Shown here: positions 1 through 8,657 of the stretch, one piece after another
How the letters are laid out: every line of letters begins with the position of its first letter
Numbering within the stretch: position 1 is the stretch's first letter
NCBI RefSeq assembly: GCF_045348435.1
Contig: NZ_CP157484.1
Location: 744,001 to 808,000 of the forward strand
DNA length: 64,000 bases
Origin: Alsobacter sp045348435
GTDB lineage: Bacteria; Pseudomonadota; Alphaproteobacteria; Rhizobiales; Beijerinckiaceae
Reading direction: 5' to 3'
Translations under genes and position numbers: made by a program
The notes under the pieces: model-generated
The model's database searches: none
What the model was told of the DNA's origin: nothing
The model's input: only the letters and a program-made list of their open reading frames with translations

Positions 1-288
1 GGAGGGGTCGGGTCAGAACGCGCCGCAGGCTTCCGGGATGAGCGCTCCCATCTCTGCCCCTTCGGGCCAAGGGCCAGCGAAGGAGGAACTCGCCTCCCTC
101 GACTCCGTTAAGGAGCTCGCGCAAAGGAACGATCTTCCAGGGTGCCGGACCGTGGCGCAACGCATGCGCCGAGCGGGTGTCGCCATGCCCACGCCGTTGT
201 TAGCCCTGGCCGCGTTGAAGCAACCGGGCGCTCCGCCAAGCGGACAAGGTTCGCCTAGCAATCCCTAGCCGAGGGGAGGGAGAGCCGG
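1..288. other. No supportable gene
   Basis: Short open frames exist on both strands, but none has a recognisable family, a good ribosome binding site and a sensible composition together. I see no repeat or RNA structure. The last bases (272-279) are the purine-rich ribosome binding site of the small membrane protein that follows. Confidence 0.4.
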
Positions 289-480
289 ATGCGTATGATC
301 ATTGGTGGCATGGTCCTGGCGGTGGTGATCGGCGTGGCCGCCGGGCTTGTGCTGACCAACATGCAAACGCCAGCCTGGCGGGCCTTCAGCACCGCTGGAG
401 CTCGTGTCGGAGACCCCGGCGAAAACCTCGTCGGGCCACCCTGGCGCAACAGCGCGCGCGAACACTCAGCCAAGTTATAG
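289..480 (+). CDS. Small single-pass membrane protein (63 aa), conserved hypothetical
   Basis: The 63-residue product has one hydrophobic helix at about residues 4-23, followed by a polar tail with the stretch RVGDPGENLVGPPW. From memory, short proteins with an N-terminal helix and a VGDPGxNLVGP motif recur in Hyphomicrobiales; no function is known to me. The start is supported by a GGGGAGGG ribosome binding site at 272-279, ten bases ahead of the ATG; a second ATG lies two codons downstream. The GC-rich periplasmic-type tail suggests N-in, C-out topology. It stands alone in a gene-poor stretch. The coding call is fairly good and the function is unknown. Confidence 0.6.
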   Translation: MRMIIGGMVLAVVIGVAAGLVLTNMQTPAWRAFSTAGARVGDPGENLVGPPWRNSAREHSAKL

Positions 481-869
481 CCGACCTCAGCGCTCATCTT
501 TCTGCACGTTTTACCTCATCGAGCGCTTCGGGGGGGCGGTGCAGACCGTTCAGCTCATGTTGTTCCTGTTTCTGGTCTCGGCTGAAGCTGGCGTGCTTGT
601 TTGCGCCTAATCGGCCGCCGGGTGGGACGGGGTCGGATGAACTCGTTCTCGATCCTTTGCACCCTGCCATTTGCGCCGGCATTGCAGTTCGCGTCCCTGT
701 TCTGGATCAGAGTGCTCACCGCGTGTATCGAACTGGTCGCGGCGATCGCCCGGCACCATCCTAATCTTTGCTATGGATCTAGTTCCGAACCGTGTGGGGC
801 TAAGGTGGACTGTTCTTCCGGCTCATTTTCAAGTTGTGTGGCTAGCCGCGGTGATCATGGGCGATCGCC
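481..869. other. Gene-poor stretch, nothing recognised
   Basis: The region is visibly richer in A+T than the rest of the window. A 191-codon open frame covers part of it on the plus strand (from 601), but its composition is not protein-like, it has no family resemblance, and it runs antisense across the decayed SDR gene to the right. No RNA gene or repeat was seen. Confidence 0.4.
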
Positions 870-1325
870 GACGGTGGGCATCAATTCAAAATTTTGCGCA
901 TTCGGGCGGATTATGATGTCGGCAATCCACCCAATGCAGTCGCTTGCTTTAACACGGCTCAGAGTCCGACTTGGGTCAGGACGCCGGTGGGGCAGGTCTG
1001 CCTCGCGCCATGAGCGGACACTGGAGCTTCTGCTTCTTACAGACCTTGGCGGAGGCGGATACGAGATCGGCGCGGCGGGGGCTGGGCCGCGTGTCCGCCG
1101 GCAAATCGAGACATCCGGTACCAGGGACTCAACCGACAACATAGCCATGGCGACCCGTCTCGTCTCTGTGAACTGACGTTCTTCGGAGGGGCCAACACCA
1201 CTGCCGGCATTGTTGACGACGATGTCGATCCGCTAATTTTGCGCCTAGTCTAACGCCTCACGACTTATGAGCCCGGGGGGGGGGGCGCATCCTGAACGTC
1301 TGCACTGACTTGCATGACGCGCCAG
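870..1325 (-). pseudogene. Decayed short-chain dehydrogenase/reductase remnant
   Basis: Read on the minus strand, three separated pieces match successive parts of an SDR enzyme. About 1290-1320 gives VSADVQDA, the region after the cofactor-binding beta strands. About 1150-1240 gives RIDIVVNNAG followed by GPSEE and ETRRV, which is the NNAG motif and the helix after it. About 865-925 gives ADIIIRPNAQ, typical of the C-terminus of YdfG-like SDRs. The pieces are in the right order but too close together, in-frame TAG codons precede the NNAG piece, and a run of eleven G at 1275-1285 breaks the frame. Neither the glycine-rich N-terminus nor the catalytic YxxxK is present. The gene is dead; limits are approximate. 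Confidence 0.55.
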
Positions 1326-1408
1326 GCTGAAGGTGAACGGAGCATCGGTGGCGTGATACAATCGCGCCACCCAGGCGTAGCAGAGCCTGGCAACTCGTGA
1401 GGACGGAT

Positions 1409-1738
1409 ATGCTGGCCACCAGCAAAGCTGCCGGCCCATTCTTGCGGGCCTCTGGTCTGTTTGCGCTTTTGGGTATCAATTGCGCGTCTGCCGAGGACAA
1501 GCTTGGCCTGCCGCGGTACGATACCGTGGCGTACTGTTCCACCTCTGACTTGTCCAACGTGTCACGGGACGGCTGCCTGAAAGGGGAGGAGAGCATGCGC
1601 GCAAAGCTGGCGACGGAATGGTCCGCCTATCCGTTTCAGAAGCGCCACTTCTGCGTCACGTCCGTCCGTTTGCTGCCGAAGGCGCAGCGATCCTACAGCA
1701 TGCTGCATGGATGCCTGGTGGAGCAGGGGGTCAGCTAG
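1409..1738 (+). CDS. Small exported protein with four cysteines (109 aa), hypothetical
   Basis: The product begins with a signal-peptide-like segment (about residues 1-28, with a hydrophobic core and an alanine-rich end before AEDK). The mature part of about 80 residues has four cysteines in the contexts AYC, DGC, HFC and HGC, probably two disulfides, pointing to the periplasm. I recall similar four-cysteine small periplasmic proteins in rhizobia, but without known function. The ATG at 1409 was chosen over the GTG at 1397 because GAGGA at 1399-1403 sits five bases ahead of it. The stop codon abuts the stop of the convergent anti-sigma gene. Confidence 0.6.
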   Translation: MLATSKAAGPFLRASGLFALLGINCASAEDKLGLPRYDTVAYCSTSDLSNVSRDGCLKGEESMRAKLATEWSAYPFQKRHFCVTSVRLLPKAQRSYSMLHGCLVEQGVS

Positions 1739-2497
1739 TCACAGCTTGGCCATCTCCAGCACACCTTTCGCCAAGACCGTCCCGGACGACGCCTGCGCCC
1801 CGGATGAGTCTTCGGCCGAGTCCCGCGTCAACACCAGGATGACGCCTGCGCTGAGCAATTGTGCTCTCGAAGGAGATAGCATTAGCTGCGAGGTCCGCTC
1901 TCGTTCGATAACGCCAAGCACGATCGGGTCGTCATCGCCGTTCATGAGCGACAGGACGTAACGACCGGTGTCCGGAACCGGTCGCCTGGTGGGGACAATG
2001 ACGATCCAGTTGGATCCCAGCTGATACGTGACGATGAACAGCGCCGGCCCCTCCTTCGGCAGGAGGGCGGCGCCAAGCGAGCCAGCGCTTGCCGTGACCG
2101 ACGGCGAGGCGGGTTCTCCAGCAAGGTCGTTCCTCAGGGCGACGACGGCCACTAAGAGCATCGCCGCAGCCGACGCCAGACCCGCCATGGCCGCCGGCCG
2201 CCACACGCGTACATCGTCCCACCAACGGATCCGGGGACGCCTTGGCCCTTGAACCGGCGGCCGGCCAAGCTGGCTCTCGATGGCGCCCCAGGTGGCGGGC
2301 TGCGGCGGCCGCGGCGCAAGTTCGTCGACGAAGCCGGCAAACTGCTCGCGCCACGAATCGACCAACGCCCTGAACGCGGCGTCATGCTCATAGCGATCTT
2401 CGGCCCGTTTCCGCTCACCCTCTTCGAGCAGCGACAGTGCGAACTCCGCGGCGAGCCGATCCAAGTCGCCGGACGTGTCTGGGAAGCCTTCCGTCAT
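1739..2497 (-). CDS. Anti-sigma factor, RskA family
   Basis: The 252-residue protein should hold the neighbouring ECF sigma factor inactive at the inner membrane. The N-terminal 65 residues are a helical sigma-binding domain of the RskA type (LAAEFALSLLEEGER, then a DAAFRALVDSW helix). A proline/arginine-rich linker leads to one transmembrane helix at about residues 103-122, and a periplasmic RskA-like domain fills the rest; near its end is a segment resembling the conserved GVLEMAKL-type tail. Its ATG overlaps the stop of the sigma gene as ATGA (2494-2497), so the two are translationally coupled, the usual arrangement for such pairs. No zinc-binding HxxxCxxC is visible, consistent with the RskA class. 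The inducing signal is unknown. Confidence 0.85.
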   Translation of the reverse strand: MTEGFPDTSGDLDRLAAEFALSLLEEGERKRAEDRYEHDAAFRALVDSWREQFAGFVDELAPRPPQPATWGAIESQLGRPPVQGPRRPRIRWWDDVRVWRPAAMAGLASAAAMLLVAVVALRNDLAGEPASPSVTASAGSLGAALLPKEGPALFIVTYQLGSNWIVIVPTRRPVPDTGRYVLSLMNGDDDPIVLGVIERERTSQLMLSPSRAQLLSAGVILVLTRDSAEDSSGAQASSGTVLAKGVLEMAKL

Positions 2498-3081
2498 GAT
2501 GTCAGGCAGCCTTTCAACTGGATCAACGCCCGTCGTATCCAGCTCTTCATGGTTCCAGTCGGGACACCTGCCCTTCGAGCCAGTTCGTCATAAGTGAAGC
2601 CGTCGAAGAAAGCGGATCGTATGGCCTGTCTCTGATGACTTTCGAGTTTATCGATGCATTTCGCGAGCCGGTCGCGATCCTGCTGGTGTTCCATGGACTC
2701 AAGCGCGGATGGGTCTCGGGCGGGCAGATCAACCATGTCGACGGGAACCGGTGCTGGTGAGCGTTGGCGCGATCGCAGCCGATCGATCGCCTTGTTGCGC
2801 GCAATCGTGACGAGCCACGTGATCGGACTGACGCCGCGCGCGGGGTCGAAGGTTTTGGCGCGCTGCCAGACCGTCACATAGACATCCTGCAGCACATCTT
2901 CCGCCAAGGCGTCGTCACCGAGCATCCGGACCAAGAGAGCGTTCAGCTTGGCCGAGCTCATCTCGTAGACGGCGGACAGCGATCGGCTCTCGCCCTGCCC
3001 GACACCGACCAGATGGCGCACGAGCAGTTCGCGGTCTTCCTGCGCCGCGACGGCGATCCCTGGTGGTCGGGCGTTCCTCAT
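2494..3081 (-). CDS. ECF RNA polymerase sigma factor (RskA-partnered class)
   Basis: This 195-residue protein has sigma region 2 at about residues 30-105 (YEMSSAKLNALLVRMLGD, then DVLQDVYVTVWQRA and the AIDRLRSRQR end) and region 4 at about 135-190, with the helix-turn-helix YDELARRAGVPTGTMKSWIRRAL. The order and the partner resemble SigK/RskA-type ECF groups. An upstream in-frame extension to 3183 is arginine-rich and overlaps the preceding HlyD gene, so the ATG at 3081 is preferred. It lies 98 bases downstream of a type I secretion operon on the same strand and could be read from that operon or from its own promoter. Target genes are not visible here. Confidence 0.88.
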   Translation of the reverse strand: MRNARPPGIAVAAQEDRELLVRHLVGVGQGESRSLSAVYEMSSAKLNALLVRMLGDDALAEDVLQDVYVTVWQRAKTFDPARGVSPITWLVTIARNKAIDRLRSRQRSPAPVPVDMVDLPARDPSALESMEHQQDRDRLAKCIDKLESHQRQAIRSAFFDGFTYDELARRAGVPTGTMKSWIRRALIQLKGCLTS

Positions 3082-3179
3082 TCTCGGCACTCGATCACCC
3101 GGAAGCCGCCGGCGAAGAGGTCCAGCCCGTCGCCGCGCAGCACCTGCACGGGATCGTCGCGGGGCAGGTCCAAGGCGCG

Positions 3180-4499
3180 TCATCGTTCCCGAAAGGCTCT
3201 GGCGAAAGCGTCGGACAAAGGCTCGACGAGATAGCTCAGCAGGGTCCGTTCGCGAGTCGGGACGATGACGTCCACCGGCATTCCGGGCGAAACTCGGCCA
3301 TGGACCTCTGCGGGAACGTTCGCTTCGGACAGCCTCACGCGCGCCAGGAAGTAGGGCTCCTCGCCGTGACGTTCGACGATCCGGTCGCGGGAAAACGATA
3401 CGATCGATCCCGACAGGGTGGGTGTGGTCCGGTGAGGAAGTGCCGTCATACGCAATTGCGCCTCCAAACCGACCCGGATGCCGTCCACGTCCTGAGGTTT
3501 GATCCGCGCATTGACGAGAATTCCTTCGTCGGTCGGCGCGATTTCAAGAAGCATAGCACCGGGCTGGATGACCTCGCCGATCGTCGTCACGCCTAGCGCC
3601 TGTATGACCCCCGTCCTGGGCGCCTTGATGTCGACGCGTCTCAGGACGTCAGCAGCATTGCGCCGCTTGACGTCGATGTCGTTGAGCTGATCACGCACCG
3701 TCCGGAGATCTTCCGACACCTTCTCGGCGTAGCGCTGCAGGAGCTCCGAGATCTGCGACTGGATCTCCTGGACGGTACTGCCGGCCCGGGCGATGTCGGC
3801 GTCGGCCCTGCCGATCTCCCCGATGAGTCGCGCCTGCTCGCGCTGAAGGGCGAGGACGCGGGACTTCACGATGAGTTTCAAATCAAACAGCTTCTGCGCG
3901 TCCAACAGTTCGGTCTCGATCAGGGCAAGCTGTTGCGCATTCGCGGCACGCTCCCGGGTCCGGCCATCGATTTCTTCAGTCGCCTGCTTTTGGCGCAACC
4001 CCAATGTCGCGGTCTGGGCTGCCAGCGAGGCGCGTCGCTCCTGAAACTGTCGTCCTTGGTCGGCGATGGCCTGAGACATCACCTTCGACCCAGCGTCGAG
4101 AGCCGAGAAGTCCGGCGCCTCAAGCCCGTCGCGCTCGGCAAGGAGCCGCGCCAGGAGAGCCTTGTTCGAGGCAGCCTGATTTTCCAAGAGGTTGGCTCCG
4201 GTTTCCGCCTGCACGGGCGCGAGCCTGAACAGCACGTCGCCCTGCTGAACGGCCTGTCCCTCCTGCACGAAGACGCCCTCGATGATGCCACCCTCGAGAT
4301 GCTGGACTTTCTTCCGGTCCGTCTCGGCCGCCACGACACCGGGAGCAACGACCGCCGACGCAACGGGTACGGCCGCCGAGAAGGCGATAAATCCACCGAA
4401 GCCGATCATGCAGGCAGCCAAACCGAATAGAAAGGGTCCCCTTACGTCCGACGATCTGGCCGGGGGCCGAATGGGGCTGTCTGCGAGCGGCAAACTCAT
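3180..4499 (-). CDS. HlyD-family type I secretion periplasmic adaptor
   Basis: This adaptor (membrane fusion protein) links the inner-membrane ABC transporter to an outer-membrane TolC-type channel in a type I secretion system. At 439 residues it is normal length for the PrtE/HlyD family. There is a short cytoplasmic N-terminus, one transmembrane helix at about residues 22-42, then a lipoyl-like half motif (VQHLEGGIIEGVFVQEGQ). A long coiled-coil hairpin follows (about 110-290), then the second lipoyl half and a beta-barrel with a PGMPVDVIVPT-type C-terminal segment. Its ATG overlaps the stop of the ATPase gene by four bases (ATGA, 4496-4499). No outer-membrane partner is encoded nearby, so a TolC-like protein elsewhere is presumably shared. 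Confidence 0.9.
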   Translation of the reverse strand: MSLPLADSPIRPPARSSDVRGPFLFGLAACMIGFGGFIAFSAAVPVASAVVAPGVVAAETDRKKVQHLEGGIIEGVFVQEGQAVQQGDVLFRLAPVQAETGANLLENQAASNKALLARLLAERDGLEAPDFSALDAGSKVMSQAIADQGRQFQERRASLAAQTATLGLRQKQATEEIDGRTRERAANAQQLALIETELLDAQKLFDLKLIVKSRVLALQREQARLIGEIGRADADIARAGSTVQEIQSQISELLQRYAEKVSEDLRTVRDQLNDIDVKRRNAADVLRRVDIKAPRTGVIQALGVTTIGEVIQPGAMLLEIAPTDEGILVNARIKPQDVDGIRVGLEAQLRMTALPHRTTPTLSGSIVSFSRDRIVERHGEEPYFLARVRLSEANVPAEVHGRVSPGMPVDVIVPTRERTLLSYLVEPLSDAFARAFRER

Positions 4500-6238
4500 G
4501 GGTGCTCTCCTGCAAGAGCCGGTGTGGGAGGCGCGTTCCGCACGCCACTGGCCGGCTGGAGTGCGGCGATCACGCGATCGCGCTGTCCGAACGCCCGGAC
4601 CTGCCCACCGTCGAGGACGAGAAGTTTGTCGACCGCAGACAGCACGCCGAGCCGGTGCGTCATGATGACGACGGTTCGGCCGCTTTTACGAACGGAGGCG
4701 ACAGCACGCAGCAGCGCGGCCTCTCCCGGACCATCCAGCGCGGCATTCGGCTCATCGAGGACCACCAGAGGCGGAGTCCCGAATAACGCGCGCGCGAGAG
4801 CGACGCGCTGCCTCTGGCCGCCCGACAAACCGTCGCCCCCGTCTCCGATCAGCGTGTCATAGCCGCGTGGAAGGCCGACGATCATGTCGTGAGCGCCGGC
4901 CAGCCGGGCGGCATCGACAACCTCCTCAGACCTTGAATCGGAAAAGCGGGCGATGTTCTGCGCGATGGTGCCCTCTAGCAGCAGGACATCCTGAGGGAGA
5001 TAGCCGACATATTGTCCGAGAGCATCGCTCGCCCATTGGTCCAGGCTCGCCCCGTCCAACCTCAGCTCTCCGGCCGCGGGCTCCGCGATCCCGACAAGCG
5101 CGCGCGCCAACATCGTCTTGCCGCTCCCGCTCGGCCCGACGACGCCCAGCACGTCCCCCGCCGAAAGCTGGAACGAGATGCCGCGGAGGACTGGCTGCAG
5201 GGACCCGGGGGCCGCCACGCTCAGGCCGTTCACGAGGAGGTCACCGCGCGGGGCGGGAAGGCGGGTCTGAGGCCGCTCGCCGCGCGTCACTTGTTCAAGG
5301 TCATGCAGCCGTTTCCAGGCATGTCGCGCATCGACGAACGAGCGCCATGACGAGACGATCTGATCGATGGGCAACAGCGCGCGCCCAGCCAGAATGGACG
5401 CTGCGACCATCAGGCCCGGCGTGACGAGCCCCTCGATGGCCAGCCAAGCGCCCACAGCCGTGGCGCCAACGGGAACAAGAAGCCGAACGAGCCGGGTGCA
5501 GGCGACCACGACGCCCATTCGGTCGCTGGCGAGCGCCTGCCAGCCAAGCGCAGCGTCATGCGCTGACTGCCAACGGTTTCGAACCGCCCGTTGCATGCCG
5601 AGCGCCCGCAGAACGTCGGACCGCCGATAGGACGCCGCCGCGCGTTCCAGGGCCACCGTCGAGCGCAGCTGCGCTTCGGCCAGCGGCCGGCGTGTGAGAC
5701 GATCGTTGCCCAGAGCCAGGAGCAGCAAGACCAGGCCAAAGCCGGTCACGGTCCAGCCGATCAGGGGATGAAAGAGGAAGCACAGGACGATGTAGATCGG
5801 GATCCAGGGTGCGTCGAGAAACGCCAGGACAGGTGCGCCGGCCAATGTCTCCCGCACCTGGGCGAGGTCGCGCATAGCGGCCGCCCGAGTCGGAGAGTGA
5901 GGGGAGGAGGCTCCCGCAGCGATCATCTTGTCAAAGACGACCGGAGCCGCGAGTTCGTCGAAGCGCAGGCCTGCGCGCACCAGGATTCGCGACCGGACGC
6001 CTTCTATGATGGCCTGTGTGACCAGAAGAAAGACGACCAGGGCCAACATGAGCGCCAGGGTCGCGCCGCTTCGCGCATTGAGGACTCGATCGTAGACTTG
6101 CCAGGAGAACACCGGCCCGGCCAGCGCGACCACGTTCAGGACGACGCTGAAGCCGAGCAGCGAGGTGAAGATCGGCTGGCACTGTGAGAGGGCCACGGAC
6201 AGCGCGCCGGGCTCCCGGGGGTCATTTGAAAGCGGCAT
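4496..6238 (-). CDS. Type I secretion system permease/ATPase (PrtD-like)
   Basis: This 580-residue half-transporter combines an N-terminal membrane domain (about residues 20-300, five or six helices) with an ABC ATPase domain. Visible motifs are Walker A GPSGSGKT, a Q-loop segment GYLPQDVLL, the signature LSGGQRQR, Walker B VVLDEPNAALD and the H-loop MTHRL. There is no N-terminal C39-like domain, which places it in the PrtD/AprD group that exports RTX proteases and related small RTX proteins. The start at 6238 is supported by GGAG eight bases upstream; a longer frame to 6310 has no such site. It lies between an RTX protein gene (the likely substrate, 64 bases upstream) and the adaptor gene. 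Confidence 0.92.
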   Translation of the reverse strand: MPLSNDPREPGALSVALSQCQPIFTSLLGFSVVLNVVALAGPVFSWQVYDRVLNARSGATLALMLALVVFLLVTQAIIEGVRSRILVRAGLRFDELAAPVVFDKMIAAGASSPHSPTRAAAMRDLAQVRETLAGAPVLAFLDAPWIPIYIVLCFLFHPLIGWTVTGFGLVLLLLALGNDRLTRRPLAEAQLRSTVALERAAASYRRSDVLRALGMQRAVRNRWQSAHDAALGWQALASDRMGVVVACTRLVRLLVPVGATAVGAWLAIEGLVTPGLMVAASILAGRALLPIDQIVSSWRSFVDARHAWKRLHDLEQVTRGERPQTRLPAPRGDLLVNGLSVAAPGSLQPVLRGISFQLSAGDVLGVVGPSGSGKTMLARALVGIAEPAAGELRLDGASLDQWASDALGQYVGYLPQDVLLLEGTIAQNIARFSDSRSEEVVDAARLAGAHDMIVGLPRGYDTLIGDGGDGLSGGQRQRVALARALFGTPPLVVLDEPNAALDGPGEAALLRAVASVRKSGRTVVIMTHRLGVLSAVDKLLVLDGGQVRAFGQRDRVIAALQPASGVRNAPPTPALAGEHP

Positions 6239-6302
6239 GCCGTGTCTCCGCAGCTGGATCTGGGGCGAAGGGGAGGGAACGTGCGTCCCCTCCCCCTCCG
6301 AC

Positions 6303-7136
6303 TTACGCAACCGCTGCGAGGAGCTGATCCTGCGTCACGCCGAGAGCGATGATTGTATCGCCCCCGTTGGTGGTGACGATCGTGGCGTCGACCAGAATCT
6401 GGCCGCTCTCGTTCGGAGTGAACTGGGACAGGAATTCGGCGACTTCGGCAAAGGTCTCGGCCCCTAAGAAGGTGTGAGCGAGACGCGCTCCGACGTCGGC
6501 GACGCCGAGACCATCTGCGTCATAGGCCGCGAGGACGGGAACGAGGTCGACCTTGCCCTCCGTGATGCTTGCGATGTCGCCCAGGATCTCGGGCGCTACC
6601 TGGAGTCGGTCCGACCCGTTGCCGAAATCGAGCGCAATCACGGTGTCTTTCTGACCGTTGCCGACGATGTCCGCGCCGATGACGAATGTATCGTTCCCAG
6701 CACCTCCGAAATGGATCCCGAGACCGCTTCCGGTGTCGGTCACGTCGTCCCCGGCGCCGCCCAGCGCATAATCGTTTCCGGCTCCGGTGCGGATCACGTC
6801 ATTGCCGCGGCCGCCCCACAGCGAGACATTCCCGTCGCCTCCGAAAAGGCGGTCGTCGCCGCCGCCGCCGTTCACGACGGTGTTGTTGCCGAAAGTCCTG
6901 ACGACATCGTCGCCGAAGCCGGCGTCCACCGTATTGCCATTGCCGCGAATCTCGATCCGGTCATTGCCGAAGTAGTCGATAAGAAGATTGTCATTTCCGG
7001 AAATGACGAATCGATCATTTCCGAACAAATCGATGACCGTCCTTCCGTTGTCGCTGATTTCTGCATTGTTCGATCCAGGGCCGAAGGCGTCGAACGGGCC
7101 GGACGAAAATAAGGGGGATGTTCTGTGATACGGCAT
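6303..7136 (-). CDS. RTX-type calcium-binding protein, probable type I secretion substrate
   Basis: The 277-residue product has no N-terminal signal peptide. Residues of about 20-150 form glycine/aspartate/asparagine-rich nonapeptide-like repeats (FGNDR, GNGNTV, GGGGDDRLFG, GGRGND, GAGND, GGAGDD, GGAGNDTF), characteristic of calcium-binding RTX beta-rolls. Typically these fold only outside the cell. The first repeats are degenerate (isoleucine/phenylalanine-rich, GND rather than GGxGxD). The C-terminal 100 residues are non-repetitive and likely hold the secretion signal; no protease or lipase motif is visible. The ATG at 7136 has GGAGGA seven bases ahead of it. As the first gene upstream of the ATPase and adaptor it is the natural cargo. 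Its biological role is unknown. Confidence 0.85.
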   Translation of the reverse strand: MPYHRTSPLFSSGPFDAFGPGSNNAEISDNGRTVIDLFGNDRFVISGNDNLLIDYFGNDRIEIRGNGNTVDAGFGDDVVRTFGNNTVVNGGGGDDRLFGGDGNVSLWGGRGNDVIRTGAGNDYALGGAGDDVTDTGSGLGIHFGGAGNDTFVIGADIVGNGQKDTVIALDFGNGSDRLQVAPEILGDIASITEGKVDLVPVLAAYDADGLGVADVGARLAHTFLGAETFAEVAEFLSQFTPNESGQILVDATIVTTNGGDTIIALGVTQDQLLAAVA

Positions 7137-7669
7137 CGCTTCCTCCGCATGCTGTTTCGAAAGAGGGCGCAGACAGCGCCCCCGATCGCACGGCCAGATA
7201 CGCTGACACATGCGCCGGGATGCACAGGCGCGATCACATCCGCGTGAAGTCATCATCGCCTAAGGTGAGCCAACCCGAAGCCTAGCGCGATGGAGACGGT
7301 GCCTGAACAGGCCGAGGTGTTCATCGGGCGATAGCTCCAGCGAGGGCGGCGCGGCTTGCGACCCGATCTCAGGGACGTGCTCGTTTTATTCGGCCAGGAA
7401 CCGGCCGAGCCTTGGACGCTGCATCCGACACTGCGCTTCGCCACAGAGAGGCAAATTGCATTGGCTTCTTCGCCGGCAGAGCTTGGTTTGTCGATGACGC
7501 GGTGTTCTGCGGAGACGACCACATAAAAATGCCGTCGTGTGGCGCAGGCCCTGAAATTGGAACTCTGCGGCTTGGCCTTGTGCGGGGGTAAGCTGAAAGC
7601 AGACGTTCCGAAGCTCTCCAGTGGGTCAGACACGCCTGCGAGCGCCATGGGCACCCGCAGGTTGACGCC
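7137..7669. other. Intergenic stretch of about 530 bases, no gene recognised
   Basis: It should contain the promoter of the RTX/type I secretion operon on the minus strand. Open frames on the minus strand (to 7654 or 7716) are low-complexity and match no family I know. No clear terminator for the recombinase gene was found. Confidence 0.4.
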
Positions 7670-8296
7670 TCAGATCTCTTCCTGCTCCGACATTTGGAGC
7701 GCGTCGTCGACTTCAATGCCGAGATACATCACTGTGCTCTCCAGCTTGGTGTGACCCAGCAAGAGCTGGCATGCACGTAGATTGCCTGTCCGCTTGTAGA
7801 TCAGGGACACCTTTGTCCGCCTCAGGCTGTGAGTTCCATAGGCTGCAGGGTCGAGCCCGATCAGTGTCATCCAGTGATCGACCAGACGTCCGTACTGGCG
7901 CGTCGTAATGTGGTCTCCCGCCCGGCTTCGGCTGGGCCAGAGCCAATCACTTGCTCCCGTGAGACGAACGCCGAGCCACGCCGCAACGGCGGATCTCGTC
8001 GTCGCTGTCAACTCGAAGGGCACGGGCCGCCCGGCCTTCTGCTGGATGACGGTCGAGCGTGTCCTCACCGTCCCACCCACGGCGACGTCGCCCAGGCCAA
8101 GGCGAACGAGATCGCAACCCCGGAGCTTGCTGTCGATGGCCACGTTGAACATTGCGAGGTCGCGAACGCGCTTTTCCATCTGAAGTCGGGTCCGCAGTGC
8201 CCAGATGTGTTGAGGCTTCAAGGGTGGCTTGGCGCCGACGATACGACCCGCATTCCAGGGCTTGTGGCTGGCGCGAGCATCTTGTTGGACAGACAT
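7670..8296 (-). CDS. Tyrosine recombinase / site-specific integrase, catalytic domain only
   Basis: The 208-residue protein carries the catalytic signature of tyrosine recombinases: a first arginine near residue 59 (KLRGCDL), the box HSLR (H156, R159), a GH pair (H182) and the nucleophile Y191 in STVMYLGIE. It is much shorter than the usual 300-400 residues because the N-terminal core-binding domain is almost absent; short forms of this kind are widespread in Alphaproteobacteria. AGGAG precedes the ATG. It is the only mobility gene in the left arm that looks intact, and could be left from an integrative element. Whether it is still active cannot be read from sequence. Confidence 0.85.
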   Translation of the reverse strand: MSVQQDARASHKPWNAGRIVGAKPPLKPQHIWALRTRLQMEKRVRDLAMFNVAIDSKLRGCDLVRLGLGDVAVGGTVRTRSTVIQQKAGRPVPFELTATTRSAVAAWLGVRLTGASDWLWPSRSRAGDHITTRQYGRLVDHWMTLIGLDPAAYGTHSLRRTKVSLIYKRTGNLRACQLLLGHTKLESTVMYLGIEVDDALQMSEQEEI

Positions 8297-8657
8297 GGCG
8301 AACTCCTACTTGGAACGCCGCATCTGGCCTTAGGGTGGCGCAAGGTCACACCCCCAGGCGACAGCTATTCGGGTCCGCCTTGCGCCATCTCCAGACTCTC
8401 GCCCTGGGGCGCACAGCGGACCTTGATCTCAAGCTGTCCGGTCGACAGGGAGCGTCTGGGGCAAACTCTTGAGACACGCCCTTCTCGACCCTTCCAAGTG
8501 ATAAGGGCCGAGCGCACCTGCCAGATCCTGGCACGATGCCGAGGCATCGCACCGTCAGGACCGGTCGGACCCAAAGACTGATTCATTCGTTGGCTCAGTT
8601 GGGCGCGCCCAGTCTGATGACTGCTCCGCGGTTGCGCCAAGCAAGAAGGACATACCA
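8297..8657. other. Intergenic stretch between recombinase and hydrolase, nothing recognised
   Basis: This is divergent intergenic DNA that must hold the promoters of the recombinase (minus) and the hydrolase (plus). Overlapping open frames in it do not resemble known proteins. Confidence 0.4.

Noticed and set aside
601..1176. 191-codon open frame on the plus strand in the left arm
   Set aside because: Composition is not protein-like, there is no family match or good ribosome binding site, and it overlaps an SDR relic on the other strand.
7253..7716. Minus-strand frames between the RTX operon and the recombinase
   Set aside because: No homology and no supported start; they read like random translation.
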